NCBI RefSeq assembly: GCF_024199925.1
Contig: NZ_JANADR010000001.1
Location: 3,534,001 to 3,598,000, forward strand
DNA: 64,000 nucleotides
DNA from: Bradyrhizobium sp. CCGUVB1N3
GTDB taxonomy: Bacteria > Pseudomonadota > Alphaproteobacteria > Rhizobiales > Xanthobacteraceae
Direction: 5' to 3'
In this document: piece by piece, positions 9,175-18,826 of the stretch
Layout of the letters: each line of letters opens with the position of its first letter
How positions within the stretch are numbered: the stretch's first letter is position 1
Translations under genes and position numbers: made by a program
The notes under the pieces: generated by a model
The model's database searches: none
What the model saw: only the letters and a program-made list of their open reading frames with translations
Told to the model about the DNA's origin: nothing

Positions 9175-9212
9175 ACTTGCCAAAGTCAAATAATTGATTG
9201 ACAATGGCAAGT
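9175..9212 (+). promoter_or_regulatory. 38-bp imperfect palindrome and promoter before the MarR-GNAT gene
   Basis: The arms ACTTGCCA-AA-GTCAA and TTGAC-AA-TGGCAAGT match at 13 of 15 positions around an 8-base AT-rich centre. The same bases contain a possible promoter, TTGCCA (9177) and GACAAT (9200) with a 17-base spacer. The palindrome ends 14 bases before the start codon. A MarR-type repressor binding here would block its own transcription; this is inference from position and symmetry. Confidence 0.6.
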
Positions 9213-9226
9213 ATCGGAGGTGCCCC

Positions 9227-10207
9227 ATGTCGTCTGATATGTCATCCAGTCTGTCATCAAGCGCGCCCTCGGGCGTTTCGGCCCGACGGGTCCCCGACGA
9301 TCAGGTGGAGGCGGTTCGTGCCTTCAACCGCTTCTACACCCGCAAGCTCGGCGTGCTCGATCAGCAATTGCTGAAGACGCCCTTCTCGCTCAGCGAAGCG
9401 CGCGTGCTTTATGAGCTCGCCCATTGCGAGGCGCTTTCGGCCAAGGAGATCGGCATCGAGCTCGGGCTCGACCCCGGCTATCTCAGCCGCATCGTGCAGA
9501 ATTTCGACGAGGCCGGCCTGATCGCGCGCAAGCCGCTCGCAACCGATCGGCGGCAATATCAGCTCAGCCTGACGGCGAAGGGCCGGCAGGCCTTTGCAAA
9601 GCTCGAACGCTCCTCACAGGAAGACGTCGCCGCGATGCTGCGGCCGCTCAACGAAGCCGATCGCAGGCGGCTGACCGGCGCGATGGACGCGGTCGAGAAG
9701 CTGCTCGGCATGGCGCGCGCGGAGCCGCCGCCCGCATCCCTGCGCGATCCGCGCCCCGGTGACATGGGCTGGGTGGTGCAGAGCCACGGCGCGCTCTATG
9801 CGAGCGAATATGGTTTTGATGCAGGCTTCGAGGCGCTCGTCGCGGAGATCGTCGCAAAATACATGACCTCTTACGACGCCTCGCGCGAGCGCTGCTGGAT
9901 CGCCGACATCGAGGGGCGCCCGGTCGGCTCTGTGTTCCTGGTGAAGGCCAGCGACGACGTCGCCAAGCTGCGCCTCCTGCTGCTCGATCCCACCGCGCGC
10001 GGCCGCGGCCTCGGCCAGCGGCTGGTCGCCGAATGCGTCTCCTTCGCGCGCGCCTGCGGCTATCGGCGGATGACGTTGTGGACGCAAAGCATTCTGGTCG
10101 GCGCGCGCAAGATCTATCAGGACGCCGGCTTCAAGCTGGTGGCGAGCGAGCCGCATCGCAGCTTCGGCCAGAACCTGATCGGCGAGACCTGGGAGCGCGA
10201 CCTCTGA
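9227..10207 (+). CDS. MarR-type regulator fused to a GNAT acetyltransferase
   Basis: 326 residues from ATG 9227, which has a strong GGAGG ribosome site 6 bases upstream; an ATG-like start at 9194 would place the site inside the gene. Residues about 20-155 form a MarR winged helix (LSEARVLYELAHCEALSAKEI, LDPGYLSRIVQNFDEAGLI, TDRRQYQLSLTAKG). Residues about 165-325 are a GNAT domain, with the acetyl-CoA loop PTARGRGLGQRLVAE and the C-terminal IYQDAGFKLVASEPH. Such two-domain proteins are common in proteobacteria, and their effectors and acetyl acceptors are mostly unknown. The palindrome at 9175 is its likely autoregulatory site. Confidence 0.93.
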   Translation: MSSDMSSSLSSSAPSGVSARRVPDDQVEAVRAFNRFYTRKLGVLDQQLLKTPFSLSEARVLYELAHCEALSAKEIGIELGLDPGYLSRIVQNFDEAGLIARKPLATDRRQYQLSLTAKGRQAFAKLERSSQEDVAAMLRPLNEADRRRLTGAMDAVEKLLGMARAEPPPASLRDPRPGDMGWVVQSHGALYASEYGFDAGFEALVAEIVAKYMTSYDASRERCWIADIEGRPVGSVFLVKASDDVAKLRLLLLDPTARGRGLGQRLVAECVSFARACGYRRMTLWTQSILVGARKIYQDAGFKLVASEPHRSFGQNLIGETWERDL

Positions 10208-10343
10208 TGCGCGCGCGGCACGAGCTTTCGCGCCGCGTCACGGCAGAGCTCGTCGATCTCTACAAACGCCGCGCCCGCCGGCTGCGCGCGGAAGCATGCC
10301 GCGACCTGTGGCGCGCGGTGTGGTGTTCGCTGCGGCGGACGAG

Positions 10344-10907
10344 TTAGACCGTCGCGCCTTGCGCTTTCGGTCTGCGCAAATGCTCGTCGAGCCGCGGCAT
10401 GATCTCGACGAAGTTGCAGGGGCGCGTGCGATAGTCGAGTTGGGCGGCGAGGATGCCGTCCCAGCCGTCGCGGCAGGCGCCGGGCGAACCCGGAAGGCAG
10501 AAGATGTAGGTCGCGCCGGCAACGCCAGCGGTGGCACGGCTCTGGATCGTCGACGTACCGATCTTGGCGTGGCTCATCATGTGAAACGCGATCGAGAAGC
10601 CGTCCATCCGCTTCTCGAACAAGGGCTCGATCGCCTCCGGCGTGACGTCGCGTCCGGTGAAGCCGGTGCCGCCGGTGGTGACGACGACGTCGACGCCGGC
10701 ATCCGCAATCCAGCGGCGGATGACGGCGCGGATCGCCTCGACATCATCGGTGACGATCTCGCGCGCGGCCAGATGATGGCCGGCAGCAAGGATCCTGTCC
10801 GCCAGCGTCTGACCGGATTTGTCGTCGGGGAGCGCGCGCGTGTCGGACACCGTCAGCACCGCGATGTTGAGCGGGATGAATTGTTTTGTCTCATCGATGG
10901 AGGACAT
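10344..10907 (-). CDS. moaB: Molybdenum cofactor biosynthesis protein B
   Basis: 187 residues from ATG 10907. The MoaB/MogA fold is shown by NIAVLTVSDTRALPDDKSG at the N-terminus and by VVTTGGTGFTGRDVTPEAIE, the molybdopterin-binding signature. Family members adenylylate molybdopterin or help insert molybdenum. The frame continues upstream to 11057, but that part lies within a palindromic intergenic repeat and is very unlike MoaB, so the shorter start is used. No other moa gene is nearby. Confidence 0.93.
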   Translation of the reverse strand: MSSIDETKQFIPLNIAVLTVSDTRALPDDKSGQTLADRILAAGHHLAAREIVTDDVEAIRAVIRRWIADAGVDVVVTTGGTGFTGRDVTPEAIEPLFEKRMDGFSIAFHMMSHAKIGTSTIQSRATAGVAGATYIFCLPGSPGACRDGWDGILAAQLDYRTRPCNFVEIMPRLDEHLRRPKAQGATV

Positions 10908-10919
10908 TGCGCTTTCCTC

Positions 10920-11060
10920 TCGTGTCCCGGACGCGGTGCAGCGCGCCAGCGATGCGCCGCAGAGCCGGGACCCATGTCCGAGAGACCTCTGAGGGGCCGG
11001 CATTGTGGGCCCCGGCTCAGCAGCGCAGCATTTCATGCTGCGCAGCGTCCGGGGCACGAG
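10920..11060. repeat. Intergenic palindromic repeat, type B
   Basis: TCGTGTCCCGGACGCGGTGC at the left end and GCAGCGTCCGGGGCACGA at the right end are nearly inverse complements, with internal hairpins (CAGCATGAAATGCTG type) between. A second element with the same ends lies at 37966-38098. It fills the moaB upstream region up to the peptidase stop. Confidence 0.7.
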
Positions 11061-11068
11061 ATTCGTGA

Positions 11069-12019
11069 CTACAACGACCCGTTCCCGAAGGTGTTGCAGG
11101 CCTGCACCGTGCCTTGCTGATAGCCGGTCATGAACCAGCGCTTGCGCTGCTCGGCCGAACCGTGGGTGAAGGAATCAGGCACCACGCGCCCCGTGGCCTG
11201 GCGTTGCAACGTGTCGTCGCCGATCGCGCTCGCCGTGGTCAGCGCCGCGTCGATGTCGCCCGGTTCGAGGAAGTTCGGACGCTTCTTCGCCTCGCGGTTG
11301 ACCCAGACGCCGGACAGGCAGTCGGCCTGCAATTCCACCTTCACCTGGAGCGCGTTGGCCTCGGCCTTGGAGCCGGCCTGCTGCTGCAGCCGCGTCACGC
11401 GTGGAATGATGCCGAGCAGATTCTGGATGTGATGGCCGGCCTCATGGGCGATGATGTAGGCGGTCGTGAAGTTACAGGCGGACTTGCCGGAACAGCCGCG
11501 GAAGCGTGTCTCGACCTCGCGAAAGAAGCCGGTGTCGAGGAAGATGGTCTTGTCCGGCGGGCAGTAGAACGGTCCCATCGCCGACTGCGCCATGCCGCAG
11601 CGCCCGCCATTGGTGGCGTTGCGGAACAGCACGATCCTGGGACCGGTGTAGGACTGGCCGCTGGCCTGGAAGATCTCGCTCCAGCGATCGTCGATCTCGC
11701 CCAGGATGCCGGAGATCATGCTGCCCATCTCGTCGGTCGGCGCGCCGCGCTTGGCCTGCCCGCCCGAGGCCTGGCGATCGGTCTGGTAGCTCGGTGCCTG
11801 GCCGCCGCCGGTGAGGATCTCGGCGCCGCCGATCAGGATGCGCGGATCGATGCCGAAGGCATAGCCGAGCAGGCCGAGCACGATGATGGTTCCGATGCCG
11901 AGGCCGCCGCCGCCCATCGGCAGACCGAACCCACCGCCGCCGCCACCGCCGAACCCACCACCACCCTCGTCGCGACGATCCTCGATGTCGTCGCTGCGGC
12001 GGAAATCATCGTAACGCAT
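11069..12019 (-). CDS. Neutral zinc metallopeptidase, YpfJ type
   Basis: 316 residues from ATG 12019. The N-terminus is charged (MRYDDFRRSDDIEDRR), then a glycine-rich stretch (about residues 19-40) and a membrane segment (LGIGTIIVLGLLGYAFG). The periplasmic domain carries HEAGHHIQNLLG, a zincin HExxH-type zinc site, after FRGCSGKSACNFTTAYIIA, and ELQADCLSGVW, which supplies a further ligand. This order defines the putative neutral zinc metallopeptidases. The substrate is unknown. A longer start at 12073 would extend into the intergenic region and is not preferred. Confidence 0.92.
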   Translation of the reverse strand: MRYDDFRRSDDIEDRRDEGGGGFGGGGGGGFGLPMGGGGLGIGTIIVLGLLGYAFGIDPRILIGGAEILTGGGQAPSYQTDRQASGGQAKRGAPTDEMGSMISGILGEIDDRWSEIFQASGQSYTGPRIVLFRNATNGGRCGMAQSAMGPFYCPPDKTIFLDTGFFREVETRFRGCSGKSACNFTTAYIIAHEAGHHIQNLLGIIPRVTRLQQQAGSKAEANALQVKVELQADCLSGVWVNREAKKRPNFLEPGDIDAALTTASAIGDDTLQRQATGRVVPDSFTHGSAEQRKRWFMTGYQQGTVQACNTFGNGSL

Positions 12020-13553
<1,534 letters not shown>

Positions 13554-13570
13554 CGCCCCTTTTTCCCGAT

Positions 13571-13662
13571 CGTCATTCCGGGGCGCGCGTCAGCGCGAAC
13601 CCGGAATCTCGCGCCACAATCTCCAGATTCCGGGTTCTCGCTTCGCGAGCCCCGGAATGACT
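13571..13662. repeat. Intergenic palindromic repeat, type A
   Basis: Begins CGTCATTCCGGGGCGCGC and ends GAGCCCCGGAATGACTGG; inside, two copies of CCGGAATCT/AGATTCCGG face each other. The two outer ends are inverse complements, giving a long stem. Related elements are at 14883, 23391 and 28444. Confidence 0.75.
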
Positions 13663-13731
13663 GGAATACTTGAACCACTCGGCCCCCGGGACTACATTCA
13701 GGTATCAGTTCCCGTCTTGACCGGTCGAGCC

Positions 13732-14058
13732 ATGCGACGACAGTCCGAGACATTGCTGTTCCTGCCGCTGCTGCCGATCTTCCTGGTCGGCATGTTTCCG
13801 ATGTTGATGATCGGACTGCTCGGCTTTGCCGGACTTGCCTTGTTCGGCGTGCTGCTCATCTGCGTCGGGCTCGCCAGCGGCAACGAGGCGCACGACACCT
13901 TCAATCACGACGTCATCGTCCACGGTTATCCCAAAGGCTCCGAGCGCGCCGCGCGGGCCTCCGACGTACATGCCGCGACGCGTCTTGCGCACCGCGTGGA
14001 AGCTGCGGGGCTCGGCGTGATCATCGTCGCCATCCTCGGCTTCCTCTACGCCGGCTGA
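13732..14058 (+). CDS. Small membrane protein of unknown function
   Basis: 108 residues from ATG 13732. It has two adjacent hydrophobic helices (LLFLPLLPIFLVGMFPMLMIGL and GFAGLALFGVLLICVGLAS), a charged middle region with several His and Arg residues, and a last helix AAGLGVIIVAILGFLYAG at the C-terminus. No domain is recognised. The start at 13657 lies within the type A repeat and is rejected. It stands between ccrM and a GST gene with gaps that do not suggest one operon. Confidence 0.6.
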   Translation: MRRQSETLLFLPLLPIFLVGMFPMLMIGLLGFAGLALFGVLLICVGLASGNEAHDTFNHDVIVHGYPKGSERAARASDVHAATRLAHRVEAAGLGVIIVAILGFLYAG

Positions 14059-14191
14059 CCTGCACGGCGTGCAGGCTCCATCCACGAACTCGTCACTTGT
14101 GCTTCCCGCAAGGGTTCGGGCAAGAGAGGGCCGCCAGCGGCAATGATGCGCGCGTCCGATCTCGGCTCACACAGGACTGGGGAGACTCTCG

Positions 14192-14872
14192 ATGCTCAAA
14201 TTCTACTTCAACGGCTCGCCGAACCCGACCAAGGTCGCGCTTTATCTGGAAGAGTCAGCCCTGCCGTTCGAGCCAGTCGCGGTCGACACCCGCAAGGGCG
14301 AGCAGTTCACGCCCGAATTCCTCAAGATCAATCCCAACGCCAAGGTGCCGGCGATCGACGACGACGGCGCCATCGTGTTCGACTCGAACGCCATCCTGCT
14401 CTATCTCGCCGAGAAGACCGGCAAGTTCCTGCCCGCGCCCGCCGTGCGCGCGCAGACGCTGTCATGGCTGATGTTCATCGCCACCGGCCTCGGCCCCTAT
14501 TCGGGACAGGCGGTGCACTTCAGGCACTTCTCGCCCAAGGACCAGGACTACGCGCATAACCGCTATCAGTATGAAGGCCACCGCCACTACCAGATCCTCG
14601 ACGACCATCTGGCCAAGCACCGCTACATGGTCGGGGACAGCTACTCGATCGTCGACATGGCGCTGTGGGGCTGGGCGCGCATGGCCGCCTTCGTGCTCGG
14701 CGAGGACGCCCCTAGCAAATATCCGAACGTCAAGCGTCTGGTCGATGAGATCTCGGCGCGGCCTGCGGCAGCCCGCGCGATCGCGCTGAAGGACAAGTTT
14801 GCGTTCAAGGCCGTGATGGACGACGAGGCCCGCGACAACATGTTCAAGCACATGAAGACGAAGGTGGCCTGA
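14192..14872 (+). CDS. Glutathione S-transferase family protein
   Basis: 226 residues. The N-terminal thioredoxin-like domain has FYFNGSPNPTKVALYLEE, the active-site Ser/Asn region, then NAKVPAIDDDGAIVFDSNAILLYLAE, which holds the cis-Pro and the Asp-Ser glutathione-binding pair. The C-terminal helical domain has YSIVDMALWGWARMA with the capping-box Asp. It resembles YfcG- and YghU-like (nu-class) enzymes, which often act as disulfide-bond reductases rather than detoxifying transferases. A second, different GST lies at 18827. Confidence 0.92.
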   Translation: MLKFYFNGSPNPTKVALYLEESALPFEPVAVDTRKGEQFTPEFLKINPNAKVPAIDDDGAIVFDSNAILLYLAEKTGKFLPAPAVRAQTLSWLMFIATGLGPYSGQAVHFRHFSPKDQDYAHNRYQYEGHRHYQILDDHLAKHRYMVGDSYSIVDMALWGWARMAAFVLGEDAPSKYPNVKRLVDEISARPAAARAIALKDKFAFKAVMDDEARDNMFKHMKTKVA

Positions 14873-14882
14873 TCATCACGCG

Positions 14883-14922
14883 ATCATTCCGGGACACGCG
14901 TTTTTCGCGTGACCCGGAATCT
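14883..14922. repeat. Partial type A palindromic repeat
   Basis: ATCATTCCGGGACACGCG and CGCGTGACCCGGAAT form one half of the type A element, with an internal ACGCG/CGCGT hairpin. It lies between the GST stop and the convergent chemoreceptor stop and may help terminate both. Confidence 0.6.
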
Positions 14923-14942
14923 CCCTCAAGGCCACGCCGCGG

Positions 14943-16958
14943 TCAGGCGGCGTGCACCGAGTTCAGGAACTTTGCGACCTCGAGCTTGAGCCGGCTGCTG
15001 TCCGCCGACAGCGACTTGGCAGACGCCAGCACCTGCGAGGACGCCGAGCCGGTCTCGGAGGCGCCGCGCTGCACGTCGCCGATATTGGTCGACACGCGCT
15101 GCGTTCCGCGCGCCGCATGCTGAACGTTGCGCGAGATCTCCTGCGTCGCTGCGCCCTGTTCTTCCACGGCGGCCGCGACCGCGGCTGAAATCTCCGACAG
15201 CCGCCCGATGGTGCCGCCGATCTCCCGGATCGAGCCGACCGACTCCTCGGTCGCCGCCTGGATGCCGGAGACCTGCTGGGCGATCTCGCCGGTCGCCTTG
15301 GCCGTCTGCTCGGCCAATGCCTTGACCTCGGTGGCGACGACGGCAAAGCCTCGGCCGGCCTCGCCGGCGCGCGCAGCCTCGATGGTGGCGTTCAGCGCCA
15401 GAAGGTTGGTCTGGCCGGCGATCGTGCTGATCAGCTCGACGACGTCGCCGATGCGGGCGGCCGCCTTCGAGAGCTCGCCGACCCGCTCGTTCGTCCTGCC
15501 TGCCTGCGCCACGGCTTCATTGGCGATGCGTGCCGATTCCTGCACCTGGCGTGCGATCTCGCCCACCGACGAGGAGAGTTCCTCGGTCGCGGACGCAACC
15601 GCCTGCACGTTTGCGGAGGCTTCCTCCGAAGCGGCGGCGACCTCCGTCGACAAATCCTGGGCGCGCGAGGCGGTAGTGGTCAGCGTGCCGGCCGAAGCTT
15701 CGAGCTCGCCCGACGCGGACGACACCGTCTCCACGATCTCACCCACAGCCTGCTCGAACTGGTCGGCGAGCCTGACCATGTCGGCCTTGCGCTGCTCGGC
15801 CTGACGCGCCTCGAGCTCCTTCTGCTCGGCGCGCAGGCTCTCGGTCTCGGCCATGTTGTCCTTGAACACCTGGATCGCCTTGGCCATGTCGCCGATCTCG
15901 TCGCGATTACCGCGCCCGGGAACCTCGACCCTGAGGTCGCCGCCGGCGAGCGATCCCATCGCGCGCGTCATCGAGGCCAGCGGCCCGACGATGCTGCGGG
16001 CGATCAGGAAGGCGACGATGCAGCCGAACAGGATTGCAATGGCGCCTGCGGTCTCCTGGATCAACGTCGTGCTCGCAATGACGCTCTCGGTCGCGGCCCG
16101 CGAAGCCTGATATTCCGTCTTCAATCCGTTTTCCGCGACCTTGAGCTTGTCGATGCTTCGGACGATCAGGGGCGCGAGGTTGTTGTTGTAGATGTCGTCC
16201 GTCTTGAGCATCGCAGCGGATGTCGTCTCGAAGGCGTTCTTGTTGATCGTCAGCGATGTCTTCACCGGCGCGATCGCGGATCGGACCTCCGCCGGCAGCG
16301 TGGCACTCTCGAGCGCGTCGAGTTTTTGTTGTGTATTCTCGACGCTCGTCCTGAAGGCCGAAGCCCCCTTGCTGTCGCGCAAGGCCAGGAAGCGCCAGTT
16401 CGCAATTCGGACAAGAGCAATCTTGGATTCGATATCCGCGACCGCGGCCGCGAGGTCGGCGTCGTGGGAGCTGCGCGCAGCGATGACCAGCTTGGCGGTC
16501 TTGGCGGCAAGATCGTCACCACCCGGCAACAGGGTCGCCCTGCCCGTCCTCGTCTCGTTGACGGCATCGCCCAGATCGTCGCGCAGAGTCCGCATCTTCG
16601 CGATATCGCCGACGAGATCGTTGTAGAGCTTTCGCCGCTCATCGGAGAGTGTCTGTTTTGCTCCCACCTGAAGCAGCTGGGTCGCCGCGGCCTCCCGGTC
16701 TCCAGCCTCCCTGAGAGACGGCTCGTTCCAGTCATGGATGTAGCGCAGGTTGGCCCGCTGGATCGCCTGGAGATGGCTCGATATTTCCAGGACCCGCGCC
16801 GTGCTGTCCGAGAGAGCTGATGCCTTTGCGACCTGGTCCTGAACGGCCCACAGATTCCAGACCGCCACTGCGCCCATGATCAGGCCAGCCGCCACCAGAG
16901 CTGCGAAGCCGGTATAAAGACGCCCCCTGATCCTCAAACGAAAGCTCGGCATTTCCAC
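14943..16958 (-). CDS. Methyl-accepting chemotaxis protein
   Basis: 671 residues. A membrane segment near residues 14-34 ([21 protein letters not shown]) and another near 300-320 ([17 protein letters not shown]) enclose a roughly 265-residue all-helical periplasmic sensor domain without an obvious ligand signature; its length suits a bimodular four-helix (HBM) sensor. A HAMP domain follows ([20 protein letters not shown]), then the cytoplasmic signalling coiled coil with the conserved tip [38 protein letters not shown]. The C-terminus lacks the pentapeptide tether for CheR/CheB. No che genes are in the window, so it signals to an array encoded elsewhere. Confidence 0.95.
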   Translation of the reverse strand: MEMPSFRLRIRGRLYTGFAALVAAGLIMGAVAVWNLWAVQDQVAKASALSDSTARVLEISSHLQAIQRANLRYIHDWNEPSLREAGDREAAATQLLQVGAKQTLSDERRKLYNDLVGDIAKMRTLRDDLGDAVNETRTGRATLLPGGDDLAAKTAKLVIAARSSHDADLAAAVADIESKIALVRIANWRFLALRDSKGASAFRTSVENTQQKLDALESATLPAEVRSAIAPVKTSLTINKNAFETTSAAMLKTDDIYNNNLAPLIVRSIDKLKVAENGLKTEYQASRAATESVIASTTLIQETAGAIAILFGCIVAFLIARSIVGPLASMTRAMGSLAGGDLRVEVPGRGNRDEIGDMAKAIQVFKDNMAETESLRAEQKELEARQAEQRKADMVRLADQFEQAVGEIVETVSSASGELEASAGTLTTTASRAQDLSTEVAAASEEASANVQAVASATEELSSSVGEIARQVQESARIANEAVAQAGRTNERVGELSKAAARIGDVVELISTIAGQTNLLALNATIEAARAGEAGRGFAVVATEVKALAEQTAKATGEIAQQVSGIQAATEESVGSIREIGGTIGRLSEISAAVAAAVEEQGAATQEISRNVQHAARGTQRVSTNIGDVQRGASETGSASSQVLASAKSLSADSSRLKLEVAKFLNSVHAA

Positions 16959-17276
16959 TGTCCACCCACAAGCAAGAGACGCAGGCAGCCGGACGACCCC
17001 GAGATCGCCAGGCGCCTCCCCTGCAGCCGTCGATCGCCCCGTCGGCGATTCGTGCTGCGCCGCGACACAATGCGGGACACTTGTTAATTGTGTCCTTCTG
17101 GCGCTTCGCGTGGACGCCGATGGAACTCAGGCAGGAGAACGCAATGGGCAGGCTGGCGCTGCCACTTTGCTCAGAATCGGCCGAAAGGGTCGAACGGCAA
17201 GCGGATCGGACGCAAACTCATGCGGACAAGCGCATCCCGGGCGCTCGTCCGCAACCGTGAGACAATGCGACCCCAA
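16959..17276. other. Intergenic region before the chemoreceptor gene
   Basis: 318 bases upstream of the chemoreceptor and downstream of the NTF2-like gene. It holds an inverted repeat at 17075-17095 and otherwise nothing I can support. Confidence 0.5.
17075..17095. promoter_or_regulatory. GGACAC-N9-GTGTCC inverted repeat
   Basis: Perfect 6-bp arms around the AT-rich core TTGTTAATT, 117 bases upstream of the chemoreceptor start. Size and symmetry suit a dimeric regulator; no family is assigned. Confidence 0.35.
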
Positions 17277-17720
17277 TCAGCCGGCGGCCCGGATGGCTGG
17301 TTGCGGAAACGGCCCCAGCGCCTTCTCGGTCAAAACCGAGTCGCAATATTCCCTGATCTCCCTGATCCTGCCGTCCTCGATGCGAAACACCAGGCAATAA
17401 TCGTTGTCGTAACGAGCGCCTTCCTTGGTGACGTTGTCGCCCTTGGCCTCGACCACGACGATGTCGCCGTCGGCGATGAAGCGGTGGGCCACCGTGCGCG
17501 TGCGGTCGCGAAGGCGCGAGCGGACATGGCCGTGCAAATCGTTGAGGATCGCGTCCTTGCCGGTAAAGGTGCGCGACCAGGAATATTGCCCGGTGACGAC
17601 CCATTTGGCGTCCTCCGCAAGGCTCGCGATGAACAGCGCGCGGTCACGCACCTCGGGGTCGGGATTGGCGGCGGCGGCGAAGATGTCCTGCACCAGTTTC
17701 TTGTTGGCGGCGGCGCTCAT
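17277..17720 (-). CDS. NTF2/SnoaL-like protein
   Basis: 147 residues from ATG 17720, which has an AAAGGAGAAG ribosome site. The cone-shaped NTF2-like fold is suggested by the helix NKKLVQDIFAAAAN, the strand AKWVVTGQYSWSRTFTGKDAI, and the closing strands GDIVVVEAKGDN, YDNDYCLVFRIEDGRIREIREYCDS. Related proteins are ketosteroid isomerase-like or polyketide cyclase-like, or bind small hydrophobic ligands. The substrate is unknown. It is divergent from the LysR regulator at 17812, the classic arrangement of a regulator and its target. Confidence 0.85.
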   Translation of the reverse strand: MSAAANKKLVQDIFAAAANPDPEVRDRALFIASLAEDAKWVVTGQYSWSRTFTGKDAILNDLHGHVRSRLRDRTRTVAHRFIADGDIVVVEAKGDNVTKEGARYDNDYCLVFRIEDGRIREIREYCDSVLTEKALGPFPQPAIRAAG

Positions 17721-17787
17721 GGCGGCTTCTCCTTTGCTCGAGCTCGCCGGGATCATCGCCGTCTCACGCAAATTCTTCCAATCGATA

Positions 17788-17808
17788 GTGAATATGATAT
17801 CTATTCAC
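17788..17808. promoter_or_regulatory. Perfect LysR-type palindrome GTGAATA-N7-TATTCAC
   Basis: Two 7-bp arms separated by TGATATC, sitting 67 bases from the NTF2-like start and ending 3 bases before the LysR start at 17812. LysR regulators bind T-N11-A palindromes between divergent genes, so this is probably its recognition site. Its overlap with the translation start region would give tight autorepression. Confidence 0.65.
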
Positions 17809-17811
17809 CTC

Positions 17812-18729
17812 ATGAATTTGAATTCGCTTGACCTCAATTTGCTGAGCGCGCTCGACGCGCTCTTGCGCGAGGCTAATGTCACTCGCGCGGCTTTGAGGAT
17901 CGGGCTGTCGCAGCCGGCGACCAGCCACGCGCTCCAGCGCCTGCGCGACCTCTTCGGCGATCCGCTCCTGGTGCGCACTGGCGGGCGCATGGAGCTGACG
18001 CCGCGCGCGCAGGCGCTGCGCGCACCGCTCGCTCAGGCGCTCGACCAGGTGCGCGGGCTGTTCGTGCCCGAGGAATTCGACGCGGCACACAGCGAGCGGC
18101 AGTTCCGTCTGATGATGCCGGACCTCGCGGTCGAGCTCTTGATGCCACCCTTGATGGAGAAGGTGACGCGCCTTGCGCCCAACGTCCGCATCGACGTGGT
18201 GCCGTGGCGGGGACCTGCGATCTTCCATGCGGAGTTTGCCCGCACCATCGATCTCGTGATCTCGATCGGCAACGCCTTCAAGGGATTTCACCGCCAACTG
18301 CTCTACACCGACAGCGACGCGCTGGCCGTGCGGCGCGGCCATCCCGTCGGGGCGAAGCTGAAGCAGCGCGAGACGTTTCTCGCCGCGCGCCATGTCGCCG
18401 TCATCATCCGCGGCCAGGCCGAGGATCTGATCGACACCTGGCTGCGCAGCAAGGGCATCGAGCGGCACATCGCGCTGGTCGTATCAGGCTATCTCGAGGC
18501 GCTGCATGTCGCCGCCCGCACCGATCTCGTCGCCTTCGTGCCGCGCCGGCTGATCCTCGCGCTGTCGAAACAGCTCACGCTCGCCACCGTCACGCCGCCA
18601 CTCGATCCCGGCATCGACGAGCAGTTCATGTTCTACCCGACCCGCGCGCAGATGGATCCCGGCTCGATCTGGCTGCGACGGCTGATGCTGGAGACGGGAC
18701 GGGGATTGGAGAAGCGGAAAGCTTCGTAG
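17812..18729 (+). CDS. LysR-family transcriptional regulator
   Basis: 305 residues from ATG 17812 (MNLNSLDLNLLSALDALL); ATG 17794 is possible but falls inside the palindrome. The N-terminal winged helix (residues about 5-65) has VTRAALRIGLSQPATSHALQ and LRDLFGDPLLVRTGGRMELT. The rest is the periplasmic-binding-protein-like effector domain of the NodD-like subgroup (FRLMMPDLAVELLMPPLM, GHPVGAKLK, DLVAFVPRRL). Effector unknown. The likely target is the divergent NTF2-like gene and itself. Confidence 0.93.
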   Translation: MNLNSLDLNLLSALDALLREANVTRAALRIGLSQPATSHALQRLRDLFGDPLLVRTGGRMELTPRAQALRAPLAQALDQVRGLFVPEEFDAAHSERQFRLMMPDLAVELLMPPLMEKVTRLAPNVRIDVVPWRGPAIFHAEFARTIDLVISIGNAFKGFHRQLLYTDSDALAVRRGHPVGAKLKQRETFLAARHVAVIIRGQAEDLIDTWLRSKGIERHIALVVSGYLEALHVAARTDLVAFVPRRLILALSKQLTLATVTPPLDPGIDEQFMFYPTRAQMDPGSIWLRRLMLETGRGLEKRKAS

Positions 18730-18815
18730 GGTGGGCAAAGCGAAGCGTGCCCACCACTTCTGTTGTAGCCTGGCGAGATGGTGGGCACGGCGCTACGCGC
18801 CTTTGCCCACCCTAC
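18725..18815. repeat. Intergenic palindromic repeat, type C
   Basis: CGTAGGGTGGGCAAAGCG at the left and CGCCTTTGCCCACCCTAC at the right are inverse complements; GTGCCCACCA and TGGTGGGCAC form an inner pair. The same element occurs at 42608-42697. It overlaps the LysR stop codon, and lies between convergent genes. Confidence 0.75.
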
Positions 18816-18826
18816 AACCCGAAGTT

